Notes: generated by a model not told the origin, from the letters alone. Shown: positions 53,592 to 63,938, counted from the first letter of the stretch. The stretch: DNA of 64,000 bases from Sphingomonas sanxanigenens DSM 19645 = NX02 (GCF_000512205.2 NZ_CP006644.1:3590520-3654519); one strand, 5' to 3'. Numbers and translations: made by a program.

Positions 53592-53802
53592 CCGATCGTG
53601 TCCCGGGTGGTGGTGTAGCTCGTCGGTAGCGAAGCTGACCGGCTGCGCGCTTGCGAACAGCGCTGTAGCAGCCGGTCAGCTTTGCGGGTGGCCATCGGTG
53701 ATCTTCGGATAGGTTTGGGTTGCGACACTCGAACCGCGCCGATGCTGAGCAGATGCCCGCCATCGCCGCTGCGGATGGTGCGTCTCGATCGGCCCGCGCC
53801 GT

Positions 53803-55212
53803 TCACTTCGCCTCGGGCAGCGGCACTTCCTCATGCGCCGGCTTGTAGATGCGGCCGTCCTGAAGCATCAGCCGGCCGTTGACGAAGGCGGTGCGCACCT
53901 TGCGCAGCGCCGCCAGATCCTCGTCGGGATTGCCATCCACGACGATGATGTCGGCCAGCTTTCCAGCCTCGATCGTGCCGAGCCGGTCGCCCATCCGCAG
54001 GATCTCGGCGCCGGTACGCGTCGCCGCGACCAGAGCTTCGGCCTTGGTGAAGCCGAGCTCGGTGAAGCTCTGCAGTTCGTTGATATAGGCACCGGGCATG
54101 AAATCCGGCCAGTTGACGATCAGGTCGAGCCCGATCCCCATCTTCACCCCCGCGCGGCGCATCTTGCGCGCCATCGCCATGATCGTCGCCTCGTTGAGCT
54201 CGAAGCGACGCGAGGTAGAGCCGAAATAGCCGCCCGACGTGCGCGAGATGAGGCGATAGGGAATGAGCGTGGGTACCGAGGCGATGCCGCGCTTGACCAT
54301 CAATGCCACCGCGGTGTCGCTGCGCGGCAGCGGATGCTCGATCGAATCCACCCCCGCCTTGATTGCCATGTCGATATATTGGGTCTCCGCATCCACCGTT
54401 ACCGGAAGGCCCAGTGAATGCGCCTCGTCCACCGCGGCGGTGACCTCTTCCTGCGAATATTCGCTGGCCAGCTTGATCAGGTCGGCGCCCTGCGCGAACT
54501 GGATGCGCACCGCCTCCCGCCATGCATCGGGGCCGTGGACGGTGCGCGCCATCGCATTGGGATTGTTGTCGTTGGCCAGCGCCGCGGCATGGCCACCGGT
54601 CTGGGTGATCAACTGCCCGGCCGCGAAGATGCGTGGCCCCTGGATCTCACCCGTCGCCTGCAGCCGCTTGAGCAGGAACGGCCCGTCGCCATGCGAGGCG
54701 ACGTCGCGCACACTGGTGACGCCGGATTGCAGGTGGATCGCCATGCGGCGCAGCCCGCGCATCGCCGATTCCGCGCCGCTGGTGTCGCCCTTGGAGAACA
54801 GGCTGGTGAGGTCGCCGAGGTCGAGATAGGTCAGATGCGTGTGCAGGTCGATCAGCCCCGGCATCACCGTCTTGCCGGTGACGTCATAAACGGTGGCGTC
54901 CTGCGGCCAGTTGCGCTCGCCAGGCTTGAGCACCGCGACGATGATCTTGCCCTGCACCACCACCGTCGCTGGCCGTGCCGGCGCGCCGGTGCCGTCGAAC
55001 AACCGCCCGCCCACCAGCACGAACGCGCCCTTCGGCGCGTTATGATCCGCCGGCACGGGAATGCGCAGCACATCGTCCGAGGTCGGCACCGATTGCGGCA
55101 GCCAGGCATCACGCTTGTGCAGCGGCCGCGCCTCGGGTCCGCCATCCTGCGCGAGCGCCGGTGTCGCCACCAGCGCGGTGGCGAGCAGCAGCCGGGATAT
55201 CCGTGCGATCAT
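53803..55212 (-). CDS. Exported amidohydrolase-family protein
   Basis: A 469-residue metal hydrolase with signal peptide (LLLATALVATPALAQ). The HxH motif is H124 and H126 (GLIDLHTHL), the lysine that may be carboxylated is K247 (DLIKLAS), H293 is in SIEHP, and the final Asp may be in GIGLDL. The first of the usual two later histidines appears replaced by Asp (D274 in VTVDAE), which is unusual. Relatives are prolidase and imidazolonepropionase-like enzymes that act on dipeptides or lactams in the periplasm. It follows the DUF885 gene by 33 nt in the same direction. Confidence 0.83.
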   Translation of the reverse strand: MIARISRLLLATALVATPALAQDGGPEARPLHKRDAWLPQSVPTSDDVLRIPVPADHNAPKGAFVLVGGRLFDGTGAPARPATVVVQGKIIVAVLKPGERNWPQDATVYDVTGKTVMPGLIDLHTHLTYLDLGDLTSLFSKGDTSGAESAMRGLRRMAIHLQSGVTSVRDVASHGDGPFLLKRLQATGEIQGPRIFAAGQLITQTGGHAAALANDNNPNAMARTVHGPDAWREAVRIQFAQGADLIKLASEYSQEEVTAAVDEAHSLGLPVTVDAETQYIDMAIKAGVDSIEHPLPRSDTAVALMVKRGIASVPTLIPYRLISRTSGGYFGSTSRRFELNEATIMAMARKMRRAGVKMGIGLDLIVNWPDFMPGAYINELQSFTELGFTKAEALVAATRTGAEILRMGDRLGTIEAGKLADIIVVDGNPDEDLAALRKVRTAFVNGRLMLQDGRIYKPAHEEVPLPEAK

Positions 55213-55245
55213 CTGTTCCTTCCCCTCTGTTCGGTTATCGTGGCG

Positions 55246-57084
55246 TCAGCCCGCCTTGCGAACGGCGATCCACTGGTCGACGCGGCGCTCCAGCAGGTCG
55301 AGCGGCATCTGTCCCTGCCCCAGGATCGTGTCGTGAAAGCCCCGGATGTCGAAGCGATCGCCCAGCACCGCCTCCGCTTTGCGGCGTAGCGCGAGAATGC
55401 GGATCATGCCGATCTTGTAGCCGGTCGCCTGCCCCGGCATCACGATATAGCGCTGCACTTCGGAGCGGATCTGGTTCGCCGCCGCCGGCGAATTCTCGGT
55501 GAAATAGGCAACCGCCTCTTCCTCGGTCCAGCCCTTGGCGTGCAGGCCTGTATCGACGACGAGGCGGATCGCCCGCCAGATCTCGGTCGTCAGCCGCCCG
55601 AAGTCAGAATAGGGATCCTTGTACGCGCCCACTTCCTTGCCGAACCGCTCGGTATAGAGCCCCCACCCTTCCTGAAACGCATTTATGTAGAGGAACCGAC
55701 GGAAATTCGGGATATCGGTGAGTTCCTGCGCGATCGCGAAGTTCATGTGGTGGCCGGGCAGCGCCTCATGATAGGCGATCACCTCGAGCTGCGGGATCGG
55801 CATCGCCCGCATGTCCGCCAGATGCGCGTAGAACACGCCCGGACGAGATCCATCGGGCGACGACATCAGATAATGCTGCGCGCCGCCCGGCACCTCGCGA
55901 TAGGATTCGACCCGCTTCACCACGACGTCCGCCTTGGGCAGGATGCCGAAATAGTCGGGCAGCTTCGTCTTCATGAAGGCGATGTGCGCGGTTGCCGCGT
56001 CGATATAGGCCTGCCGGCCCGCATCCGTGTTCGGATAATAGAAGCGATCGTCTTCGCGCATGAAGGTGAAGAATTGCTGCAGCGTACCGGTGAAGCCGAC
56101 CTTCTGCTTGATCGCCTCCATCTCCCCCCTGATGCGCTTGACCTCGTCGAGCCCGATCTGGTGCACCTGATCCGCGGTCAGATCGGTGGTGGTCGAACTC
56201 GCCAGCATCATCGCATAATAAGCTTGGCCGTTCGGGTTCTTGCCGACGCCGGTGGCGACGGCATCCGCCTTGGGCAGTTCGGATTCGAACCAGGCGATGA
56301 GTGCCTCATAGGCGGGCTGCCAGCTTTCGGTCAGCGCCTTGGCGGCGGCGGTGCGATAGGCGTCCGCCTTCGCGCCATCGATCTTGCCGGCCTTGACCAG
56401 CCCGTCGATCTTGGTCTCGACATCCGTCCAGACCGCGCTCTTGCCCTCGGTGGTGAACGGCGCGCCGGTGATGAGCGCCCGCGCCTGCGGGATCATCGCC
56501 GCATAGGCGAAGCGCGGCACGCGCGATCCCGCCGCGGCGTTGCGCTTCGCGATCTCCAGCAATTGCAGTTCGGCGCGCGCGATCCCGCCGATCCGCGCGA
56601 TATAGGCATCGATGTCGGCCGGCTCGTCGACCTTGTGGATCGACATGAGAAATTGCGGCAGCCGCGTGTGCGACCCGAACAGTTGGTCGAACAAATAGAC
56701 GTTGCGGCGAAACTTCGCCGCCGCCGCGGCCTCCTCATATTGATAGATCCACAGATCGTAGGAGAGTTGCGCATCGACCGGCAGCACCGCGCGATCGAAG
56801 CCGGCCTTGAGCTGCTCCACCGACCGGCGTTGCCAATCGAGCTGCCGGTCCGCGGCCTCCTCGCTCAGATCGTCGATCTTGTCATAGTCGGTCTTGTCGC
56901 CCTGATAGGAACGGGAAATCGGGCTGAAAGCGAGCTGCTCCCGGTATCTGGCATCGAACCAGGCATTGATCCGCGCCCGTTCCGCGTCCTGAGACGGCGC
57001 GGCGGGGGCCGCCAGCGCGGTCGGCAAGGCCATCGACGCGGCGGCCGCCCCGACCCCGACGAACATCGCTTCTCTTCTGTTCAT
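55246..57084 (-). CDS. DUF885-family exported metalloprotein, peptidase-like
   Basis: A 612-residue protein with a twin-arginine-like start (NRREAMFVGVGAAAASMALPTALA). The zinc signature is HEALPGHH (439-446), with a distal glutamate in FQEGWGLYTE, as in DUF885 proteins related to M3-like helical peptidases. It probably hydrolyses peptides in the periplasm, together with the amidohydrolase encoded directly downstream. Substrate unknown. Confidence 0.85.
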   Translation of the reverse strand: MNRREAMFVGVGAAAASMALPTALAAPAAPSQDAERARINAWFDARYREQLAFSPISRSYQGDKTDYDKIDDLSEEAADRQLDWQRRSVEQLKAGFDRAVLPVDAQLSYDLWIYQYEEAAAAAKFRRNVYLFDQLFGSHTRLPQFLMSIHKVDEPADIDAYIARIGGIARAELQLLEIAKRNAAAGSRVPRFAYAAMIPQARALITGAPFTTEGKSAVWTDVETKIDGLVKAGKIDGAKADAYRTAAAKALTESWQPAYEALIAWFESELPKADAVATGVGKNPNGQAYYAMMLASSTTTDLTADQVHQIGLDEVKRIRGEMEAIKQKVGFTGTLQQFFTFMREDDRFYYPNTDAGRQAYIDAATAHIAFMKTKLPDYFGILPKADVVVKRVESYREVPGGAQHYLMSSPDGSRPGVFYAHLADMRAMPIPQLEVIAYHEALPGHHMNFAIAQELTDIPNFRRFLYINAFQEGWGLYTERFGKEVGAYKDPYSDFGRLTTEIWRAIRLVVDTGLHAKGWTEEEAVAYFTENSPAAANQIRSEVQRYIVMPGQATGYKIGMIRILALRRKAEAVLGDRFDIRGFHDTILGQGQMPLDLLERRVDQWIAVRKAG

Positions 57085-57192
57085 GCGTAAATCTTCCTTG
57101 AGGTTGGAGCGATCGAGGCCATCCGAACGCGATGCGCTATCCTCACCCCCGCGCCGCCGGCTCCGAAAGCCGGGCCGACGCGGAGGCAGGTG

Positions 57193-58551
57193 TCAGTTTG
57201 CGAGCAGGCCCGCGGCGAGACAGTCGGTGATCGCCTCGTCGATGATGGCTACGCCCTTGTCGAGTTCCGCGTGCGAGATGGTCAGCGGCGGCGCCATCCG
57301 CATCACGCCGCCCATGCCGGGAAGCTGGACTATGTTGATGTTGAGCCCCAGTTCGAAGCAGCGCCGCGAGACGGCTGCACCGAATCTGACGGCCGGCGCC
57401 TTGGTCACGCGGTCCTTGACGAACTCGATCCCCGCGAACAGCCCGCGGCCGCGCACGTCGCCGATGCATTCGTGCCGTTCCTGCAGTTCCAGCAGGCCGC
57501 GGTTGAGATGCGCGCCCTTTTCCGCCGCGCGGCTCGTCATCTGGTCGCGCAGGATGATCTCGATCGCCTTCAGGCCGATCCGTGCCGGGAAGGGATCGGA
57601 GACGTGGGTGGTGTAGAACAGGAAATTGCGATCGTGGCAGAATTGCTCGATCTCGGGCGAGGTGATCGTCGCCGCGAGCGGCAGGCCGGCCCCCAGCGTC
57701 TTCGACAAGGTCATGATGTCGGGCGTGATCCCGTGATGCTCGCACGCGAACATCCTGCCGGTACGGCCGAGACCGGTCTGCGCCTCGTCGGCGATCAGCA
57801 GCATGCCGCGTTCCCGGCATTTCTCGTGCAGGCGGATGAGATAGCCCGGCGGCGGCTCGATCATGCCACCCGAACTCAGGATCGGTTCGACGATGACCGC
57901 GGCAAGCGCGCCGACGCTCTGGCGATCGATCAACGCGAACGCGTAGTCGAGCATGTCGAGTTCGAATGTGTCGCCCGCCCAGTCCGGCCGGCGGTAGACG
58001 TAGGGCGTGGGCAGCGCCATCACGCCCGGAATCGGTGGCCCATAGCCGCGGCGCTTGGCCGAGAAGGTGGTCGGGAAGGCAGCGCCGGTCATGCCGTGCC
58101 AGGCGAGGTCGAACGCCAGGATCTCGTAACCGCCGGTATAAAGCTTGGCGAGCCGGATCGCCGCCTCGTTCGATTCCGCGCCGGTACTGAGCAGAATCGC
58201 CTTGCTGAGCTTCGGCCCGAGCAGGTCCGCCAGCACCTCGGCCAATTGCACGACCGACCGGGTGAGGAGGCCCGAGAAGAGGTGCACGGGCTCGCTCGCC
58301 GCCGCCTTCATCGTCGCGACGATCTCGGGATGATTGTGACCGAGGATCGCGCTCATCTGGCCGGAGGTGAAGTCCAGCATCGCGCGACCGCGCTCGTCAT
58401 AGACATAGCTGCCTGCCACGCGCTCGATCAGACAAGGCAGGAAGGGTGCGCCGTAGCGGATCAGATTGCGCGACAAATCCTCGACGGAGAAACGGGCACC
58501 ATCAGAAAAACTATTGGCGGTCAGGGAATCGAACTTGCCGTCGCCTTGCAT
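57193..58551 (-). CDS. dgdA: 2,2-dialkylglycine decarboxylase (pyruvate), PLP-dependent
   Basis: A 452-residue class III aminotransferase-fold enzyme. The PLP lysine is K284 in TLSKTLGAGLPLAA. Residues known to set dialkylglycine decarboxylase specificity are present at the matching places: Q65 (TSGQMSA), W151 (WHGMTGAA) and R418 (RMAPPLT), with D255 (DEAQTG) at the PLP ring. The enzyme decarboxylates 2-aminoisobutyrate, isovaline or alike and transfers the amino group to pyruvate. It is divergent from a LysR gene, as dgdA is from dgdR in Burkholderia. The long near-identity of motifs makes this one of the safer assignments. Confidence 0.9.
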   Translation of the reverse strand: MQGDGKFDSLTANSFSDGARFSVEDLSRNLIRYGAPFLPCLIERVAGSYVYDERGRAMLDFTSGQMSAILGHNHPEIVATMKAAASEPVHLFSGLLTRSVVQLAEVLADLLGPKLSKAILLSTGAESNEAAIRLAKLYTGGYEILAFDLAWHGMTGAAFPTTFSAKRRGYGPPIPGVMALPTPYVYRRPDWAGDTFELDMLDYAFALIDRQSVGALAAVIVEPILSSGGMIEPPPGYLIRLHEKCRERGMLLIADEAQTGLGRTGRMFACEHHGITPDIMTLSKTLGAGLPLAATITSPEIEQFCHDRNFLFYTTHVSDPFPARIGLKAIEIILRDQMTSRAAEKGAHLNRGLLELQERHECIGDVRGRGLFAGIEFVKDRVTKAPAVRFGAAVSRRCFELGLNINIVQLPGMGGVMRMAPPLTISHAELDKGVAIIDEAITDCLAAGLLAN

Positions 58552-58648
58552 CGGAATATGCTCTCCAAGCCAACTCTTGGGACATTAGAGGAGCAGAGGA
58601 TGGCGAGGCGCAACGGAGTAATCTTCAGGCTGAGGCAGATATCTTCTC

Positions 58649-59560
58649 ATGCAAAGAGAACTTCCCAACCTCGATTGGCTCCGGGTGTTCGCGGCGACGG
58701 CGACCACTGAGAGCTTCGCCCTGGCCGCGCTCGAATTGCGGGTCACTCCCGGTGCGGTCAGCCAACGGATCAAGGCGCTCGAGGCGTTTCTCGGCGTCAG
58801 CCTGTTTCAGCGCCATGCGCGGGGCGTGAGCCTGACGGAGGCGGGCAAGCGCTATGCACAGCGCGTGCTCCTGCCACTCGAACAGCTCACCGTGGCGACG
58901 CGCGAGGTAATCTCCGCTGAAACCGTCAAGTCGGTGCGCGTCACCATCTTGCCCGCGCTCGCGCAGCTCTGGCTCGGTCCACGCATGGACGATTTCCACC
59001 GCCGGCATGCCAGCGCAACGGTGGAAATCTGGGCGGACGCCACCGTTATCGATCTGCGCACCTCCAATTTCGATGTCGCGATCCGCTATGGCAAGCCGCC
59101 CTTCTTCGGCTGCGACCATGTCGAGATCCTTACCGACGAGCTCGTGCCGGTCGCCGCGCCGTCGCTGATCGAGACCGCCGAACTGAACCCCGATGGCCTG
59201 CCCGAAGGCGTGCCGCTGATGCTCGATACATATTGGCCGAGTGACTTCGACGACTGGCTGCGCCACACTGGTTGCGCGCGCCCCGCCAGCATCATGACGC
59301 AGACCTTCTCGCTCTATTCGATGAGCGTGGAAGCCACGCTCAACGGCCGCGGCTTCATGATCGGCCACACCTCATTACTCTCTGATCTGATCGCGCAGGG
59401 CAAGCTGCAGCCGCTATCTCCCCAACGGGCGCCAGCCAGCAACCAATTCTACATGCTTAGCAAATCCGGGCTCGACGTGTCGGAGACGACCATGTCGTTC
59501 ATGGACTGGGTTTCAATCCAGGCGGGGCAGACGCTGGAACGAATGGCACGGCTATTCTAA
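58649..59560 (+). CDS. LysR-family regulator, probable dgdA regulator
   Basis: A 303-residue GcvA-like LysR regulator. The winged helix is at about 7-66 ([35 protein letters not shown]), followed by the effector domain. It is divergent from dgdA across 97 nt, the same arrangement as dgdR. It ends two bases before the left end of the IS3 element. The stop and length are normal for the family, so the insertion does not seem to have cut it. Confidence 0.85.
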   Translation: MQRELPNLDWLRVFAATATTESFALAALELRVTPGAVSQRIKALEAFLGVSLFQRHARGVSLTEAGKRYAQRVLLPLEQLTVATREVISAETVKSVRVTILPALAQLWLGPRMDDFHRRHASATVEIWADATVIDLRTSNFDVAIRYGKPPFFGCDHVEILTDELVPVAAPSLIETAELNPDGLPEGVPLMLDTYWPSDFDDWLRHTGCARPASIMTQTFSLYSMSVEATLNGRGFMIGHTSLLSDLIAQGKLQPLSPQRAPASNQFYMLSKSGLDVSETTMSFMDWVSIQAGQTLERMARLF

Positions 59561-59561
59561 G

Positions 59562-60012
59562 TGAACCGCCCCGGGTTTGCCGGAGGCCCTAACTCCTGAG
59601 AGGAAGGGTCTACGATGAGCAAGACGACGAACAAGTTTGCACCGGAGGTTCGCGAGCGGGCAGTCCGCATGGTGCTGGACCACGAAGCCGACCATCCGTC
59701 CCGCTGGGCGGCGATCACATCCATTGCAGAGAAGATCGGCTGTTCGGGGCACACGCTGCTGGAATGGGTAAAGAAGACCGAGGTGAACAGCGGCAAGCGC
59801 GCCGGCGTTCCCACCGAGTTGGCTGACCGCCTCAAGGCGCTGGAGCGCGAGAACCGTGAGCTGCGCCAGGCCAACGAGATCCTGCGCAAGGCTTCCGCAT
59901 ATTTTGCCCAGGCGGAGCTCGACCGCCCGTTCAAGCGATGACCGCCTTCATTGACGACCATCGTGACGAGTATGGGGTCGAGCCGATCTGCCGGGTTCTG
60001 CCGATCGCCCCA
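59562..60012 (+). mobile_element. Truncated IS3-family insertion sequence
   Basis: The left end TGAACCGCCCCGGG is typical of a group of IS3 elements and abuts the LysR stop. It carries a complete orfA (59615-59941) and only the first 20-odd codons of orfB (from 59938). Beyond about 60012 the sequence changes to a different transposase family, and no matching right inverted repeat was found. The element is therefore dead. Confidence 0.7.
59615..59941 (+). CDS. IS3-family transposase OrfA
   Basis: A 108-residue OrfA with a helix-turn-helix ([34 protein letters not shown]) and the leucine-zipper region [25 protein letters not shown] used for dimerisation. A GAGAGGAAGG ribosome site precedes the ATG. 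OrfB overlaps by four bases in the next frame, as in intact IS3 elements, where a frameshift joins them. Here OrfB is truncated, so the protein cannot move the element. Confidence 0.88.
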   Translation: MSKTTNKFAPEVRERAVRMVLDHEADHPSRWAAITSIAEKIGCSGHTLLEWVKKTEVNSGKRAGVPTELADRLKALERENRELRQANEILRKASAYFAQAELDRPFKR

Positions 60013-60213
60013 TCCCCGGCACTGGCCCGCGTCGGCAACTTCGCCGCATTTCTCGAACAGCCATTCGACGACGCCATCAGCTACGCCGCGCTTCGCAAGG
60101 CAGAGACTGTCGGTCGTCCCATTGGGTCACCGGAATGGCTCGACGACATGGAGGCGAGAACCGGGCTGCAACTCAAACCCAGGAAACGAGGTCCGAAGCC
60201 GAAGGCCGTATAG
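59938..60213 (+). pseudogene. Chimeric remnant: IS3 OrfB start joined to RAYT transposase end
   Basis: A 91-codon frame. The first 26 residues ([20 protein letters not shown]...) are the beginning of IS3 OrfB; its catalytic DDE residues are missing. From about residue 27 the chain reads [32 protein letters not shown] and ends KPRKRGPKPKAV. That is the C-terminus of a REP-associated tyrosine transposase (RAYT). The catalytic HUH and Tyr regions of RAYT are also missing. A deletion has fused two unrelated transposase fragments in frame by chance. Confidence 0.75.
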
Positions 60214-60630
60214 CGCAGCGCTGTCTTTCAGCGCAGTTCGGCAGGGGTGCGCGGGAATGATCACAGGATGAACCGATGAAGCCCTCCGCTTCTGACCCGC
60301 GGTCACTCAGCGCCACGGTTACAGAGCGGACGGATCAGGCCATATCCGTCCACGCTCCGCCGGGGAGGACATCTCTATCTCCCGACGCGGCGCACCCGCC
60401 AAACCGAATGCAGCGCTCGACCAAAGGCTGGCCGGCGGTGACGCGGCCGCGGCCGCCACCGACGGCATCATCGCCGACCTCGAAAAGCGTCCCTCGGCCG
60501 CCTTCTACCGCAGTCTGAGCGCGCAAGGCGGCAGCCTTGCATCGATCGACGCGGCCGACCATCCTCGCAGCGAAGCCAGCAATCCACGAAAAAAGCCGGG
60601 AAGTTCGTCACTTCCCGGCTTGATTTCTCG
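60214..60630. other. 417-nt stretch with a possible gene fossil and tRNA terminator
   Basis: No gene is called. A rightward frame without a good start (about 60366-60600; DLEKRPSAAFYRSL and neighbours) has gene-like codon bias and may be a remnant. At 60593-60621 a hairpin with perfect 12-bp arms precedes, on the minus strand, a run of six T residues, the end signal of the tRNA gene. Confidence 0.45.
60589..60621 (-). terminator. Intrinsic terminator of tRNA-Val
   Basis: Perfect 12-bp arms (60593-60604 and 60610-60621) with a 5-nt loop, followed on the minus strand by TTTTTT (60594-60589). It begins 10 nt after the tRNA 3' end, a classical Rho-independent terminator. Confidence 0.85.
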
Positions 60631-60705
60631 TGGTGGGCGCGGCTGGGATTGAACCAGCGACCCCTGCGGTGTGAACACAGTGCTCTACCACTGAGCTACG
60701 CGCCC
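60631..60705 (-). tRNA. tRNA-Val (CAC)
   Basis: A complete cloverleaf reads on the minus strand: acceptor GGGCGCG paired with CGCGCCC, D arm GCTC...GAGC, anticodon stem CTGTG/CGCAG with loop TTCACAC (anticodon CAC, reading GUG), and T arm GCTGG-TTCAATC-CCAGC. The discriminator A and an encoded CCA follow. The 3' end faces the accessory region to the left. Confidence 0.93.
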
Positions 60706-60829
60706 TCACCACGACATGTATCCGAAGGTTCTCCGGAAACAGGAAGGCGGCGCATAAGCTGCTGCCGCCGGTCTGTCTACCCCTTCTTTTAACGGGGCAT
60801 GCCGCCGGGCGAACCGGCAGCGGAAAGGA

Positions 60830-61102
60830 TCAGTTGACCAGATCCTTCAGGCCCTTGCCGGCCTTGAACTTCGGCTGGCTGGACGCCTTGATCGTCATCG
60901 TCTCGCCCGTACGCGGATTGCGGCCGGTGGAGGCCTTGCGTTTGGAAACCGAGAAGGTGCCGAATCCCACGAGACGAACCTCGTCGCCCTTCTTCAGCGC
61001 GCTGCCGATCGATTCGAAAACCGCTTCGACAGCCTTGCTCGCGTCACTCTTGCTGAGACCCGACACGTCAGCGACCGCGCCGATGAGCTCTTGCTTGTTC
61101 AT
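60830..61102 (-). CDS. hupB: DNA-binding protein HU
   Basis: A 90-residue HU protein, the normal length. Conserved parts are MNKQELIGAVADVSGLSKSDA, GFGTFSVSKRKASTGRNPRTGETM with the DNA-inserting proline arm, and KFKAGKGLKDLVN. It compacts and bends chromosomal DNA. It lies downstream of lon in the same direction, an order conserved in many proteobacteria, with a 153-nt gap that should hold its own promoter. Confidence 0.95.
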   Translation of the reverse strand: MNKQELIGAVADVSGLSKSDASKAVEAVFESIGSALKKGDEVRLVGFGTFSVSKRKASTGRNPRTGETMTIKASSQPKFKAGKGLKDLVN

Positions 61103-61255
61103 GCCCCGTGAACCCCTTTGAATGAACGACCTTATTCAGGAATCAGGCTTCAAGCCGGCGCGCAGTAAGGAGGCTGAACGCCGGCCTGTAAAGGATAAAG
61201 CGGCCCGAAATGACCAAAATGCGTCAGTTCGAAGACGTGTGCCGCGCAACCGCAA

Positions 61256-63661
61256 TCAATGCTTCACCGCATCTCCATCGGTCGGTGCCGGGGCGATTCC
61301 GGCGGGCGGCAGCGCCGCCAGTTCATCGGCCTCGGTCCACACGATCGGATCGAGCGGTTGGGTCAGCGCGAGGCGCAAAACCTCGTCGACATGCTTCACC
61401 GGTACGATCTTCAGACCCTCGCGGATGTTCGCGGGGATTTCCACCAGATCCTTCTCGTTCTCGATCGGGATCAGCACGGTCTCGATGCCGCCGCGCAGCG
61501 CCGCGAGCAGCTTTTCCTTCAGACCGCCGATCGGCAGCACGCGACCGCGCAGCGTCACCTCGCCCGTCATCGCCACCTCGCGCCGCACCGGGATGCCGGT
61601 GAGCGTGGAGATTATCGACGTGACGATGCCGATGCCGGCCGAAGGGCCGTCCTTGGGCACCGCGCCCTCGGGCAGATGGATGTGGATATCCTTGCGGCCG
61701 AACACGCTGGGCTTGACGCCATAGCTGGGGCTGCGCGCCTTCACGAAGGAATAGGCGGCCTGCACCGACTCCTTCATTACGTCGCCCAGCTTGCCGGTCG
61801 TCGAGACGCCGCCCTTGCCGGGCACCGTCACCGACTCGATCGTCAGCAGCTCGCCGCCCACCTCGGTCCAGGCCAGGCCGGTGACGGCACCGATCTGATG
61901 CTCCTCCTCGCCCAGGCCGTGACGGAACTTACGGATGCCGGCGAACTCGGAGAGATTGTCCGGCGTCACCGTCACGCTCTCCGCCTTGCCCTCGAGAATG
62001 CGGCGCAGCGCCTTGCGGGCCAGCTTCGCGATCTCGCGCTCCAGCGTGCGAACGCCGGCCTCGCGGGTGTAGAACTGGATGAGCGCGCGCAGACCCTCGT
62101 CGGTCAGGATGAACTCGCTATCCTTCAGGCCGTGCGCCTCTACCTGCTTCGGCAGCAGGTGTCGCTTGGCGATCTCGACCTTCTCATCCTCGGTATAGCC
62201 CTCGAGCCGGATGATCTCCATGCGGTCGAGCAGCGGCTGCGGCAGGTTCAGCGAGTTCGCTGTGGTCACGAACATCACGTCCGACAGGTCGTAATCGACC
62301 TCCAGATAATGATCCTGGAACTTGCTGTTCTGTTCCGGGTCGAGCACCTCGAGCAGCGCCGATGCCGGATCGCCGCGGAAATCCTGGCCGAGCTTGTCGA
62401 TCTCGTCGAGCAGGAACAGCGGATTGCTGGTGCCGGCCTTCTTGAGGTTCGACACGATCTTGCCCGGCAGCGAGCCGATATAGGTCCGCCTGTGGCCGCG
62501 GATCTCGGCCTCGTCGCGGACGCCGCCCAGCGACTGGCGCACGAACTCGCGCCCGCACGCCTTGGCGATCGAGCGGCCGAGCGAGGTCTTGCCGACGCCC
62601 GGAGGGCCGACGAGGCACAGGATCGGCCCCTTGAGCTTGTTGGTGCGCGCCTGCACCGCGAGATATTCGACGATCCGGTCCTTGACCTTGTCGAGCGCGT
62701 AATGATCCTCGTTGAGGATCGCCTCGGCAGCCGGAATGTCCTTCTTCAGCTTGGACTTCTTGCCCCAGGGGAGGCCCAGCAGCACATCCAGATAGTTGCG
62801 CACCACCGTCGCCTCGGCGGACATCGGCGCCATCGTCTTGAGCTTCTTGAGCTCGGCGGTGGCCTTGGCCTGCGCTTCCTTGCTGAGCTTGAGCTTGGCG
62901 ATCTTCGCGGTGAGCTCGGCGATCTCGTCGCCCTCGCCTTCCTCGCCCTCATTGCCCAGCTCGCGCTGGATCGCCTTGAGCTGCTCGTTGAGATAATATT
63001 CGCGCTGCGTCTTCTCCATCTGGCGCTTGACGCGGCTGCGGATCTTCTTCTCGACCTGGAGCACGCCCAGTTCGCCTTCCATGAAGGCGAACACCATCTC
63101 CAGACGGCGCGCCGGATCGCGCTCGATCAGCAGCGCCTGCTTGTCGCTGACCTTGATCGAGAGATTGGCGGCCACCGCATCGGCGAGCCGCGCGGCGCTG
63201 TCGATCTCGCCGAGCTGCCCCGCGGTCTCGGCGGGCAGCTTCTTGTTCAGCTTGGCGTAATTCTCGAACTGGTCGATCACCGAGCGCATCAGCGCCGACG
63301 CCTCGGCGCCATGCGCTTCCTGCTCGTCGATGATGGCGACGCTGCCGTTCAAATGCTCGCCGGCGCCATCCAGCGCCTCGAGCGTGGCACGCTGGCGCCC
63401 TTCGACGAGCACGCGCACGGTGCCGTCCGGCAACTTCAGAAGCTGCAGTACGGTGGCGATCACGCCCATATCGTACAGGTCTTCGCGGCCAGGATCGTCT
63501 TCCGACGGATCGAGCTGCGCGACCAGGAAGATCTCCTTGTTCGCCGTCATCGCGCTCTCGAGCGCGGCGACGGATTTGTCGCGACCGACGAACAACGGGA
63601 CGATCATCTGCGGAAACACGACGATGTCGCGCAACGGCAGAACAGGAAAACTCTGGGTCAT
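61256..63661 (-). CDS. lon: ATP-dependent protease Lon
   Basis: An 801-residue LonA protease. The N-terminal substrate domain begins [23 protein letters not shown], the Walker A motif is [11 protein letters not shown], and the proteolytic Ser is S674 in [10 protein letters not shown], with the Lys partner in the next helix ([10 protein letters not shown] region). It degrades misfolded and short-lived regulatory proteins. The inner ATG at 63661 is used because the upstream extension is not part of the family. It is transcribed towards hupB. Confidence 0.96.
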   Translation of the reverse strand: MTQSFPVLPLRDIVVFPQMIVPLFVGRDKSVAALESAMTANKEIFLVAQLDPSEDDPGREDLYDMGVIATVLQLLKLPDGTVRVLVEGRQRATLEALDGAGEHLNGSVAIIDEQEAHGAEASALMRSVIDQFENYAKLNKKLPAETAGQLGEIDSAARLADAVAANLSIKVSDKQALLIERDPARRLEMVFAFMEGELGVLQVEKKIRSRVKRQMEKTQREYYLNEQLKAIQRELGNEGEEGEGDEIAELTAKIAKLKLSKEAQAKATAELKKLKTMAPMSAEATVVRNYLDVLLGLPWGKKSKLKKDIPAAEAILNEDHYALDKVKDRIVEYLAVQARTNKLKGPILCLVGPPGVGKTSLGRSIAKACGREFVRQSLGGVRDEAEIRGHRRTYIGSLPGKIVSNLKKAGTSNPLFLLDEIDKLGQDFRGDPASALLEVLDPEQNSKFQDHYLEVDYDLSDVMFVTTANSLNLPQPLLDRMEIIRLEGYTEDEKVEIAKRHLLPKQVEAHGLKDSEFILTDEGLRALIQFYTREAGVRTLEREIAKLARKALRRILEGKAESVTVTPDNLSEFAGIRKFRHGLGEEEHQIGAVTGLAWTEVGGELLTIESVTVPGKGGVSTTGKLGDVMKESVQAAYSFVKARSPSYGVKPSVFGRKDIHIHLPEGAVPKDGPSAGIGIVTSIISTLTGIPVRREVAMTGEVTLRGRVLPIGGLKEKLLAALRGGIETVLIPIENEKDLVEIPANIREGLKIVPVKHVDEVLRLALTQPLDPIVWTEADELAALPPAGIAPAPTDGDAVKH

Positions 63662-63938
63662 CTGCACTCCGAACGGGCACCCCGGAAGGCGGCGCCCCAC
63701 GCACCTTATATGGTGTGGCGGTGCAATCCATCAATTCCTGCTTAAAATACCTGCATAGCGATGCATCCATTTGTGATCCGTCCCCGCCCAACGGCGTCGC
63801 GAAAACGAACCGTATCCGTAACGACAAGCCGGTTGACGCCTTTTGCCAGCGCGCCACACTGCGCAAAGGGGAGAAGGATGCCGACAGGCGCGGGCGCAAC
63901 GCCGCAGGCATCCGCCGCGGCGAAGGGGGAATGCGGCG

